NCBI GenBank assembly: GCA_019661795.1
Contig: JAIFWQ010000015.1
Span: forward strand, 1-7,761
Length of the DNA: 7,761 nucleotides
Direction: 5' to 3'
From: Candidatus Parcubacteria bacterium
Lineage (GTDB): Bacteria; Patescibacteriota; Minisyncoccia; Phycocordibacterales; UBA6065
The translations under genes and the position numbers were made by a program. Below the pieces are notes generated by a model. That model was given only the letters and a program-made list of their open reading frames with translations. It searched no databases and was not told where the DNA came from. Positions 1 to 5,357 of this stretch are shown in pieces (position 1 is the first letter of the stretch; each line of letters opens with the position of its first letter).

Positions 1-480
1 GGCCCTGCATGGCGTGCTCATACGGAGATTCGAGATGCACTAGCTGTTGGACAGGGCCCAGCTCTGGTGATTGAAAAGATAAGAGCCGAATACACTCTGG
101 ATATCTATCCGGACGTGAAGAGTATCGGCCTCAATCAAAAGAAGCTGTTCCCCGGACAACGTGCCAGAGGTGAGGAGATGCTTGCTGAATACAAGCAAAA
201 GGTTTGCCAGTTGATCGAAGCCCTGAAAGCGAGTTCTGTTCCCGAAAGGAGCAAGATTATGTTCAGTGAACGCTTCGGTCTTGCTGATAAACTGGCTCCA
301 CGCAAAACGCTCGAAGAGGTCGGCCAGCTACATGACCTCACAAGAGAAAGGGTTCGTCAGATCACTAATGTCGTTTGGGAGCGGGTCATCAGGCCTGAAA
401 TCCAAATCAAAGACGAATCGGGTCTTAATGAAACACTGGATCAAATCGAGATTCTCGATAGACTGATCAGTGCATCGTAA
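1..480 (+). CDS. Partial protein with sigma-70 region-4-like HTH (5' end outside window)
   Basis: The frame is open from base 1 with no stop before TAA at 478-480, so at least 159 codons are present. The gene probably begins upstream. The first GTG (67) has no ribosome binding site, and the residues before it read as coherent protein. Near nt 301-366 it encodes RKTLEEVGQLHDLTRERVRQ, matching the helix-turn-helix of sigma-70 region 4.2 (TLEEVG...TRERVRQI), preceded by SERFGL. The rest (an 'IEKIRAEY...YPDVKSIG' stretch and a Lys/Glu-rich middle) I cannot assign, and no sigma region 2 is seen. It is therefore likely a sigma-like DNA-binding or regulatory protein rather than a full sigma factor, unless upstream sequence changes that. 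It ends 7 nt before an intrinsic terminator. It is more AT-rich than the genes from 1700 onward and may belong to an acquired segment. Confidence 0.75.
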   Translation, partial: GPAWRAHTEIRDALAVGQGPALVIEKIRAEYTLDIYPDVKSIGLNQKKLFPGQRARGEEMLAEYKQKVCQLIEALKASSVPERSKIMFSERFGLADKLAPRKTLEEVGQLHDLTRERVRQITNVVWERVIRPEIQIKDESGLNETLDQIEILDRLISAS

Positions 481-487
481 GACCAAC

Positions 488-522
488 AAGCCGCGGTGGA
501 GCAATCCACTTGCGGCTTTTTT
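488..522 (+). terminator. Intrinsic terminator after the HTH gene
   Basis: The left arm AAGCCGCGGTGGA (488-500) pairs with TCCACTTGCGGCTT (505-518), with one bulged C and two G-U pairs. The loop is GCAA, and a run of six T (517-522) follows. It lies 7 nt after the stop codon of the preceding gene. Confidence 0.85.
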
Positions 523-561
523 ATTTCAAGACTTCTTTAAGTCTCCATGACGAAAAGATAA

Positions 562-864
562 TGTATTCAAAGATCATCGACAAAAATCAGAAAGGAGGAA
601 ATCAAACCAAGAAGGTTGCTCTCGAATATTAAGAATATGCCTACTCTATGGCAGGATTTATCACCTGAAATCAAACCGAAGTTCCAAAAGATGGTTTTTC
701 CTAATGGAATTCCGTTTGATCTTATTTCAGGATTTGGAACAGCTAAACTTGGCTATATCTATGAGTTGAACCGGCAATCTAGTACCAATTACTCAAATGT
801 TGTGGACCCTACAGGACTCGAACCTGCCACCCCCTCATTGCAAATGAGGTGCTCTACCAGATGA
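562..864 (+). pseudogene. C-terminal remnant of a serine recombinase running into tRNA-Ala
   Basis: The frame is open from just after a TAA at 559-561 to a TGA at 862-864. The part from about 640 to 780 encodes LWQDLSPEIKPKFQKMVFP, then NGIPFD, GFGTAKLGYIYELN. This is the layout of the C-terminal end of resolvase-type serine recombinases as I remember it: a tryptophan helix, 'K.+LQ.+VFPEGI', then 'FRTAKI..+Y.L'. No catalytic N-terminal domain, DNA-binding recombinase domain or plausible start codon is present; upstream sits an unrelated gene and its terminator. The last 20 or so codons (from 803) are antisense to the tRNA gene and are not meaningful protein sequence. The AT-rich composition differs from the downstream operon. 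I infer a decayed integrase of an element inserted at the tRNA 3' end. An alternative is a short unrelated ORF starting at TTG 616. Confidence 0.6.
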
Positions 865-875
865 GCTAAGGGCCC
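803..875 (-). tRNA. tRNA-Ala(UGC)
   Basis: The reverse complement folds into a 73-nt cloverleaf. The acceptor is GGGCCCU/AGGGUCC, with the G3-U70 pair that identifies alanine tRNAs. The D arm is GCUC...GAGC. The anticodon stem CCUCA/UGAGG holds the loop UUUGCAA (anticodon UGC), the variable loop has 5 nt, and the T arm is GCAGG-UUCGAGU-CCUGU. The discriminator is A. CCA is not encoded (CAA follows) and must be added by nucleotidyltransferase. A promoter lies about 27 nt upstream. No clear terminator is seen beyond the 3' end, where the recombinase remnant lies convergent. Confidence 0.97.
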
Positions 876-901
876 GTTTTGCGCCTCCGCTTGACCGGAA
901 T

Positions 902-930
902 AATATAGCGTAAAAGGCTAAAAAATTCAA
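902..930 (-). promoter_or_regulatory. Promoter of tRNA-Ala(UGC)
   Basis: On the minus strand, TTGAAT (925-930) and TATATT (902-907) are separated by exactly 17 nt. Transcription would start near 895, giving a leader of about 20 nt before the tRNA 5' end at 875. The -35 box begins only 6 nt after the T-run of the terminator of the upstream membrane-protein gene, so the tRNA is an independent unit. Confidence 0.75.
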
Positions 931-935
931 CTTAT

Positions 936-963
936 AAAAAAGCCCCCGTCTTTCAACGGGAGC
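936..963 (-). terminator. Intrinsic terminator after the membrane-protein gene
   Basis: On the minus strand, GCTCCCGT (963-956) pairs with ACGGGGGC (949-942) around a 6-nt loop, with one G-U pair. Six T (941-936) follow. It lies about 10 nt past the stop codon of the membrane-protein gene at 974-1594. Confidence 0.85.
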
Positions 964-973
964 GAATAATCTT

Positions 974-1594
974 TCAACGGAAGCGGACAATGTAGTACGC
1001 GAGACCAGCTGTCGCTGTTGCGACCGCGCCCGTTGGCCCGAGATCAGCCACGCTGAACGGCTTGAAGCCGAATCTCGCAGGATCCCAGAGCTTGAGGACG
1101 CTGTGGGTTCCGACGAATACATGGAACGTGAGCCCAAACGACATCCAGCAGGCGAAGGACGGCGGGATGAGCTCGTGCGGCGTAGAGAAGTAGAACATCA
1201 GGATGAACCAGATCGCATAGCTCGTGTAGAAGAGATGGACCCAGCCTGTGACCGTTCTCGTTCCGCCGATAGTGTGTGATTCAGGTATCGTCGATTTGTC
1301 GTATAACCAGCAAGCCGCGAATCCGATGACGATGCTCACGGCCGCCCAAGCAAGGCAAGGACCGAGCTTCCAGACTAACCAGAAGCGGGAGGTAACCTTG
1401 ACGATGATGAATGTCATGATCGTAGCATCGCCCCACATGCCGAAATGGTAGAGCCAAGGGATGCCGTAACTGAAGCCGCGGGCGAGCATCTGGCCCCATG
1501 TGGCGAAGCTATCCTTGCAGAACCATGCCGTGATGAGGCCGAGCGCTACGCCGAAGAGACTGATGAGTCCTGCGGCGATACCGATGCGATTCAT
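974..1594 (-). CDS. Unassigned multi-pass membrane protein, 206 aa
   Basis: I do not recognise this family. The protein is very hydrophobic, with about six likely membrane segments near residues 4-25, 48-67, 75-97, 117-136, 145-163 and 183-203. The loop between the third and fourth carries PESHTIGGTRTVTGWVH. There are several histidines at or near membrane segments (H50, H107, H120, H140, H158, H164) and many tryptophans, which could suit a metal- or cofactor-binding role, but nothing in the sequence proves that. The ATG at 1594 is preceded by AAGGA with 6-nt spacing and by a consensus-like promoter about 55 nt upstream. A terminator follows, so it is a monocistronic unit. It is not homologous in any way I can see to the divergent DedA gene next to it. 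Confidence 0.85.
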   Translation of the reverse strand: MNRIGIAAGLISLFGVALGLITAWFCKDSFATWGQMLARGFSYGIPWLYHFGMWGDATIMTFIIVKVTSRFWLVWKLGPCLAWAAVSIVIGFAACWLYDKSTIPESHTIGGTRTVTGWVHLFYTSYAIWFILMFYFSTPHELIPPSFACWMSFGLTFHVFVGTHSVLKLWDPARFGFKPFSVADLGPTGAVATATAGLAYYIVRFR

Positions 1595-1600
1595 GTCGAA

Positions 1601-1605
1601 TCCTT
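1601..1605 (-). promoter_or_regulatory. Shine-Dalgarno of the membrane-protein gene
   Basis: AAGGA on the minus strand lies 6 nt before the ATG at 1592-1594. It fixes the start, and it contrasts with the SD-less genes of the divergent operon. Confidence 0.7.
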
Positions 1606-1646
1606 ATGGTTGAGGGTTGAAAGTCGAAGAACTGCTAACGGATTGC

Positions 1647-1675
1647 ATAGTACATCAGTTTGTTAATAAAGTCAA
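1647..1675 (-). promoter_or_regulatory. Promoter of the membrane-protein gene
   Basis: On the minus strand, TTGACT (1670-1675) and TACTAT (1647-1652) have a 17-nt spacer. The predicted start near 1640 gives a leader of about 45 nt that carries the AAGGA site. It interlocks with the rightward promoter at 1660-1688. Confidence 0.75.
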
Positions 1676-1688
1676 ATACATATACAAT
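1660..1688 (+). promoter_or_regulatory. Promoter of the DedA-glycosyltransferase operon
   Basis: TTGTTA (1660-1665) and TACAAT (1683-1688) have a 17-nt spacer. The expected transcription start, about 7 nt past the -10, falls at 1695-1696, which is the A of the DedA ATG. The mRNA should therefore be leaderless, and indeed no Shine-Dalgarno sequence precedes that ATG. An in-frame TTG at 1660 would lie in the -35 box and is not a credible start. Confidence 0.7.
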
Positions 1689-1695
1689 ATCGGCT

Positions 1696-2292
1696 ATGGA
1701 TCCAGCTCTCATAGGCCACCTCTCTTATTTCGTCCTTTTTCTCGTCATGGTCGTCGAAGGCCCGATCGTCACGGCCGCGGCGGCGTTCGCCGTCCATCTC
1801 GGGTTTTTTTCCTTGCCGATGATCTTCATTCTGTCGGTGGCAGGGGATCTGATAGGAGACTTCATCTATTACGGCATCGGCTGGGCGTCGCGGACGACCC
1901 TGATAGACAAGCACGGCCACAAATTCGGCCTCGATCAGGAAAAGCTCGCGCTCTTCGACCGCGCTTTTCATAGGCACAAACTGAAGTCTCTCGTCATCGC
2001 CAAGCTCGCGCCCGCTATTCCCGGGCCGGTGCTCATCGCTGCCGGCGCTCTCCGCATGTCGCTTTGGACCCTGGTTTGGGTGTCTCTCGCTCTCGCCATA
2101 CCGAAATATGCGCTTTTCATGGGGCTCGGCTATTGGTTCGGCGACCTCTACATCAGATTCTTCCATTATTACGACATCGTCGGATGGATCCTGGTCGCCG
2201 CGCTTATCGTCGGGTCATATTTCCTTTATAAGAAAGCGCTTAAAGCCGTGCTCCATGAGATGGATGAGCCGGAGAAGCCGGACGAGAGATAA
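1696..2292 (+). CDS. DedA/SNARE-associated family inner-membrane protein, 198 aa
   Basis: The protein has the DedA (PF09335, SNARE-associated/VTT) layout. It has an N-terminal membrane helix (about 8-20) with EGP at 21-23, a re-entrant-type stretch with GDLIGDFIYYGIGW at 50-63, and the signature AKLAPAIPGPVLIAAGALRM at 102-121. Further hydrophobic segments lie near 123-146 and 161-178, with a charged C-terminal tail. Family members are polytopic membrane proteins tied to proton-motive force and lipid transport; some flip phospholipids or undecaprenyl phosphate. The 'FxxRFxPxxR'-type arginines usual before and inside the signature are replaced here (AKLAPAIPGP), so ion or substrate coupling may differ. 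The start is ATG 1696, at the predicted transcription start. The glycosyltransferase gene begins 9 nt after the stop, which suggests a role in moving the lipids made by the operon (inference). Confidence 0.9.
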   Translation: MDPALIGHLSYFVLFLVMVVEGPIVTAAAAFAVHLGFFSLPMIFILSVAGDLIGDFIYYGIGWASRTTLIDKHGHKFGLDQEKLALFDRAFHRHKLKSLVIAKLAPAIPGPVLIAAGALRMSLWTLVWVSLALAIPKYALFMGLGYWFGDLYIRFFHYYDIVGWILVAALIVGSYFLYKKALKAVLHEMDEPEKPDER

Positions 2293-2301
2293 TTTAAACG
2301 A

Positions 2302-4194
2302 ATGCGAATACTTTTCTATTCCGATAACTTCTATCCCGAGACGAGCGGCATCTCGGACTCGATCATATCGACCGCTCGGGGATTGAAAGCGCGCGGGCAT
2401 ACCGTCGGCTTCGCCGCGCCGAAATATTCTGACGCGAACTACGCGTCGGTGGGCAAGCCGCGGGACGAATTTCTCCTCGCCGAAGGCTTCGAGGTATTTC
2501 GCATACCGTCTTTGCCGTTCGCCGGTTCGGCGTCGGGACAGGCGCGAAATGTCATACCTCTCGGCTGGAGCCTGCCGTTCGTCCGCAGATTCAAGCCCGA
2601 CATACTCCATTCGCAGACGCCTTTCGGCACGGGATTTGAGGCTCTGTGGGCGTCGCGCCTCTTCGGCGTCCCTCTCGTCGGCACGAATCATACCCATATC
2701 CATGAATTCATACGGATCTATGGTCCGATCAGGACGAAATGGGCCGAGACGATCATGCAGAGATTCTTTTCGTGGTATTACAACCGCTCTCGGTCTGTTT
2801 CTGTCGTGGCGCAAAAGCTTCTCGTCGAGATGAGACAGCATGGATTCAAGCGCGAGGCCGACATCGTGCCGAATCCGCTGTCGCTTTCCGTATTCTCGCC
2901 CGCGACCGCCGCTGAAAAAACCATTCTTAGAAAAGGATTCGGCCTGTCGGGACCGACCCTTATGTATGCGGGGCGCATCGCGCCGGAAAAGAGGCTCGAT
3001 GCCGCTCTCAAGGCGTTCAAGATCCTGCTCGCTGACATGCCCGACGCGCGCTTCGTCATCGCGGGCAATGGTCCGGCGGACCAAGAGACGCGCAACCTCG
3101 CTCGGGACCTCGGCATTTCGGAAAGCGTTCTCTTCACCGGCTTTCTCGACCATGCGACGCTTTCGAAATGGTACAAGGCGTCGGACGCCTTCGTCATGAT
3201 GTGTCCGATCGAGACGCAGTGCCTCGCTCTCATGCAGGCGTTCGCCACAGGTCTGCCGTCCGTCGGCGTTGATGCGGGCGCGGTGGGGGAGCACATCCAG
3301 TCCGGGTGGGGCAGGAAAGTTCCCGATGGCGACCATCAAGCTCTGGCATCGGCGCTCCGGGACATTCTCGCCGACCCGAAGCGGATCGAGATGGGTAAAA
3401 AAGCCCGCGCCTACGTCGAGCGATTTTCGGAGGAGGTGATCTCCGAAACGTGGGAAGGGATATACGAGAGAGGCCGCTCCAAGGCTCCTAAAATATCTGT
3501 CGTCATTCCGGCGCATAACGAAGAAGAGTCTCTTCCTGCGTCTCTTAGGGCGATCCTCGCGCAGGAATATCCTGATTTCGAGGTCATCGTCGTGGATAAC
3601 GCTTCGTCCGATAAGACAGGCGATGTCGCGCGCGGATTCGCCGGCGACCCGCGGGTCAAAGTCGTCCGCGAAGATAAAAAAGGCCTGCTCCACGCGCGCG
3701 AGCGCGGCCGCCGGGAGGCTTCGGGCGACATCATCGTCCAGATGGACGCCGACTGCCTGCCTGATCCCGACTGGCTCGCGCGCGGTTCGGCCCATTTCAA
3801 CGATCTGCGGATCGTCGCTGTCGCCGGGCCGTATTATTACCATGACGGCGAGGCTTTCTTCAGGCTTTTCTCATTCCATACCCAAAGGCATATATACAGA
3901 GCGGCGAATGCCGTCATCCAGACGCTCGGCATAGGCGCGGTGCTCATCGGGGGCAATAGCTTCATCCGCGCGGAGACTCTCGAAAAAGCGGGCGGGTACG
4001 ACACGTCCATCATATTCTATGGCGAAGACACCGACACAGCGCGCCGCGTCGCGCGGCACGGCAAAGTGAGATTCGATCCCGACCTCGCGCAAAAGACTTC
4101 CGCCCGACGTTTTAAATCAGAAGGCTCGGTCAGGACCGGCGCCCTCTACCTTTTTCATTTTTTTAGGATACTCTATAAAGGCTTCCGCAACTGA
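2302..4194 (+). CDS. Two-domain glycosyltransferase: GT4 (GT-B) fused to GT2 (GT-A), 630 aa
   Basis: Residues 1 to about 392 form a GT4/GT-B enzyme. MRILFYSDNFYPETSGIS, HSQTPFGTG (103-111) and TNHTHIHEF (128-136) match acceptor-side motifs of diacylglycerol glucosyltransferases. YAGRIAPEKRLD (222-233), AGNGP (254-258) and ETQCLALMQ (304-312) form the donor side. The last is the E-x7-E motif, but its second Glu is Gln312. Residues from about 397 to 600 form a GT2/GT-A enzyme: ISVVIPAHNEEESLPASL, VVDNASSDKT, a DxD-type MDADC (D482, D484), GGNSFIRAETLEKAGGYD and GED (574-576). The tail 613-626 is hydrophobic and may lie on the membrane. Family knowledge suggests sequential sugar transfer to a lipid acceptor at the inner leaflet, for example a diglycosyl-diacylglycerol; the actual sugars and acceptor are unknown. 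No SD is visible. It sits between DedA and PAP2_C, with gaps of 9 and 3 nt. Confidence 0.93.
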   Translation: MRILFYSDNFYPETSGISDSIISTARGLKARGHTVGFAAPKYSDANYASVGKPRDEFLLAEGFEVFRIPSLPFAGSASGQARNVIPLGWSLPFVRRFKPDILHSQTPFGTGFEALWASRLFGVPLVGTNHTHIHEFIRIYGPIRTKWAETIMQRFFSWYYNRSRSVSVVAQKLLVEMRQHGFKREADIVPNPLSLSVFSPATAAEKTILRKGFGLSGPTLMYAGRIAPEKRLDAALKAFKILLADMPDARFVIAGNGPADQETRNLARDLGISESVLFTGFLDHATLSKWYKASDAFVMMCPIETQCLALMQAFATGLPSVGVDAGAVGEHIQSGWGRKVPDGDHQALASALRDILADPKRIEMGKKARAYVERFSEEVISETWEGIYERGRSKAPKISVVIPAHNEEESLPASLRAILAQEYPDFEVIVVDNASSDKTGDVARGFAGDPRVKVVREDKKGLLHARERGRREASGDIIVQMDADCLPDPDWLARGSAHFNDLRIVAVAGPYYYHDGEAFFRLFSFHTQRHIYRAANAVIQTLGIGAVLIGGNSFIRAETLEKAGGYDTSIIFYGEDTDTARRVARHGKVRFDPDLAQKTSARRFKSEGSVRTGALYLFHFFRILYKGFRN

Positions 4195-4197
4195 CGC

Positions 4198-4839
4198 ATG
4201 AAATCATATACGAATCATTTTAAAGATACCGCATTCGCGAAAGCATTCGCGATATCGTTCCTCATGCTCATCGCGAGCCTGTTCATCAATTTTTATGCGA
4301 GCTCGTACGCGACCGAAAAGGCGAGCAATCCGGTGACGGATATCATCCTCGACCATATCCCCGTATTCGACGTCGAGGGCATATTCATATGGGGGTCGTT
4401 CGTGTTCGTCGGCTGCATCGTGCTCGCATGCCTTTCGAAACCGCGCCGCATCCCGTTCGCTCTTAAAACCATCGCGCTCTTCGTCGTCATCAGGGCGATG
4501 TTCATAAGCCTGACCCATCTCGCGCCGTTCCCGACGCATGCCATTCTCGATCCCGTGAAATTCGCGAGCTATTTCATATTCGGCGGCGACCTCTTTTTCT
4601 CCGGGCACACCGGCCTGCCGTTCCTCGTCGCTCTCATATTCTGGGACAACAGGACCCTGCGGATATCATTCATAGCGCTCGCTATCATATTCGGCACGGT
4701 TGCGCTTATGGGCCATCTCCATTATTCTATCGACGTCTTCGCGGCCTTTTTTATCGCATACGCTATATACGGCATGGCCGAGCAGATGTTTTGGAAGGCG
4801 AGAGCGATAGAGAGAGCGCCGTCGACATCGGCGAAATAA
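4198..4839 (+). CDS. Sphingomyelin-synthase-like PAP2_C membrane phosphotransferase, 213 aa
   Basis: The protein has about six membrane segments (near 14-36, 62-79, 88-107, 122-148, 153-172, 177-195). It carries motifs of the sphingomyelin synthase branch of the PAP2 superfamily: VIRAMFISLTHLAP (97-110, like the D2 motif R...T.LP), GDLFFSGHTG (130-139, D3) and HLHYSIDV (173-180, D4). H137, H175 and D179 would form the His-His-Asp catalytic triad. Family members transfer a phosphocholine or phosphoethanolamine head group between lipids or hydrolyse lipid phosphates. The substrate here cannot be read from the sequence. The gene starts 3 nt after the glycosyltransferase stop with no Shine-Dalgarno, so translation is probably coupled. 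The context supports action on the glycolipid products of the fused glycosyltransferase, which is inference. A plain PAP2 phosphatase is the alternative. Confidence 0.85.
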   Translation: MKSYTNHFKDTAFAKAFAISFLMLIASLFINFYASSYATEKASNPVTDIILDHIPVFDVEGIFIWGSFVFVGCIVLACLSKPRRIPFALKTIALFVVIRAMFISLTHLAPFPTHAILDPVKFASYFIFGGDLFFSGHTGLPFLVALIFWDNRTLRISFIALAIIFGTVALMGHLHYSIDVFAAFFIAYAIYGMAEQMFWKARAIERAPSTSAK

Positions 4840-4840
4840 A

Positions 4841-4913
4841 GGGCCATTAGCTCATTTGGTAGAGCGCATCCATGGCATGGATGAGGCGACCGGTTCGAAT
4901 CCGGTATGGTCCA
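4841..4913 (+). tRNA. tRNA-Ala(GGC)
   Basis: A 73-nt cloverleaf. The acceptor is GGGCCAU/AUGGUCC with the alanine identity pair G3-U70. The D arm is GCUC...GAGC, the anticodon stem CAUCC/GGAUG holds the loop AUGGCAU (anticodon GGC), the variable loop is AGGCG, and the T arm is ACCGG-UUCGAAU-CCGGU. The discriminator is A and CCA is not encoded (CTT follows). It begins 1 nt after the stop of the PAP2_C gene. I see no convincing promoter just upstream, so it may be processed from the operon transcript. It complements the UGC isoacceptor at 803-875 for reading GCC/GCT codons. Confidence 0.97.
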
Positions 4914-4955
4914 CTTTACACGATAGCCTTTCCGTATTATCCTCGAGTAAGACGT

Positions 4956-5357
4956 ATGACGATAAAGCGCTCCCTGTCCATGGTTGCGCTTCTCGGCATA
5001 GCGCAACTTGTCCTTTCAACGCCGTCGAGGATTCCCGACAAGCTTCCGGCTTCACGAAACCTCTTTCCCGATCCACCGCTTGTTCCCATTCCCAGCGATC
5101 CCCAGCTTTTCTCGGGTTTCGTCTGCGTTCCGCCACTGTCGAATGACATGATCGCGGAGCGATCAATGGTTTCCATCGATGGAAACCGCAACCCGGCTAC
5201 CCAACGGTATCTGTCGAATCCTTCAAGGCTCCGACAGCATTACCCTTACGACATCACCGATCCTCCGTACAAAGGAAGTGGATCACAGCAATGTCCGTGC
5301 ACGCACCATGCGAGCACGGACATTTTTTTTATGCTTTCATATATCAGTCATGACTAA
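4956..5357 (+). CDS. Possible small secreted protein, 133 aa (uncertain)
   Basis: The frame from ATG 4956 begins MTIKRSLSMVALLGIAQLVL, a good signal-peptide shape: a basic start, a hydrophobic core, then a small-residue end near STPS. The following chain is proline-rich (FPDPPLVPIPSDPQ) and moderately polar, with CPC near the end; I recognise no domain. Against it: no clear Shine-Dalgarno is present, the last 20 or so codons are encoded by the terminator-like hairpin and its T-run, and TAA (5355-5357) lies 6 nt into zwf, overlapping it by 8 nt. Other frames here are also poor in stops. Either it is a real secreted protein whose translation would pass through the hairpin, or the open frame is fortuitous over a structured untranslated region. 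Confidence 0.4.
   Translation: MTIKRSLSMVALLGIAQLVLSTPSRIPDKLPASRNLFPDPPLVPIPSDPQLFSGFVCVPPLSNDMIAERSMVSIDGNRNPATQRYLSNPSRLRQHYPYDITDPPYKGSGSQQCPCTHHASTDIFFMLSYISHD
5149..5165. repeat. Inverted repeat, 7-bp arms
   Basis: TGATCGC and GCGATCA flank GGA, giving a perfect 7-bp stem with a 3-nt loop. It lies 2 nt before the 20-bp palindrome, inside the uncertain secreted-protein frame. It may be an operator half-site array or an RNA hairpin. Confidence 0.5.
5168..5187. repeat. Perfect 20-bp palindrome
   Basis: GGTTTCCATC is followed immediately by its reverse complement GATGGAAACC with no spacer. A spacerless palindrome fits a homodimeric DNA-binding site better than an RNA hairpin. It lies about 160 nt upstream of zwf. 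Confidence 0.6.
5291..5330 (+). terminator. Strong terminator-like hairpin upstream of zwf
   Basis: ATGTCCGTGC (5291-5300) pairs perfectly with GCACGGACAT (5314-5323). Inside, after an A-A mismatch, CGCA pairs with TGCG around a CCA loop. A run of eight T (5323-5330) follows. It has all the marks of an intrinsic terminator, yet it ends only 19 nt before the zwf ATG and I see no good promoter after it. It may end the upstream operon/tRNA transcript, or act as an attenuator for zwf. Confidence 0.85.

Larger units (their letters stand above)
4914..5349. other. 436-nt interval between tRNA-Ala(GGC) and zwf
   Basis: This stretch holds no recognised gene. It contains a possible small secreted protein (4956-5357), a weak TATTAT -10-like element (4935-4940) without a good -35, and two inverted repeats (5149-5165 and 5168-5187). 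A third imperfect hairpin lies near 5209-5235: CTGTCG...CGACAG enclosing CCTT-C-AAGG. A strong terminator-like hairpin (5291-5330) comes next. I looked for the conserved cores of RNase P RNA, tmRNA, SRP RNA and 6S RNA and saw none. Confidence 0.5.

Noticed and set aside
529..544. Small hairpin AGACTT-CTTT-AAGTCT after the first terminator
   Set aside because: Only 6 bp, AT-rich and without a T-run; likely chance.
591..598. Perfect Shine-Dalgarno-like AAAGGAGG
   Set aside because: No start codon lies 5-12 nt downstream (the first is TTG at 616). The bases are read as RKEEIK codons of the recombinase remnant.
803..864. Protein tail VVDPTGLEPATPSLQMRCST as part of a real protein
   Set aside because: It is the antisense translation of tRNA-Ala(UGC), a well-known false match in annotated proteins.
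1660..1695. TTG start at 1660 for the DedA gene
   Set aside because: It would start inside the -35 box of its own promoter. The added residues are polar, and ATG 1696 fits the family.
2215..3843. 542-aa minus-strand open frame
   Set aside because: It is antisense to the DedA end and the fused glycosyltransferase, is Arg/Glu/Asp-rich without any domain, and is explained by the codon bias of the real gene.
4914..5330. Housekeeping non-coding RNA (RNase P RNA, tmRNA, SRP RNA, 6S RNA)
   Set aside because: None of the conserved core sequences of these RNAs is visible by eye; a covariance-model search could still overturn this.
5179..5349. Longer zwf start at 5179
   Set aside because: The extra 57 residues are not protein-like for this family and would be encoded across the palindrome and the terminator hairpin. 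The family N-terminus fits ATG 5350.
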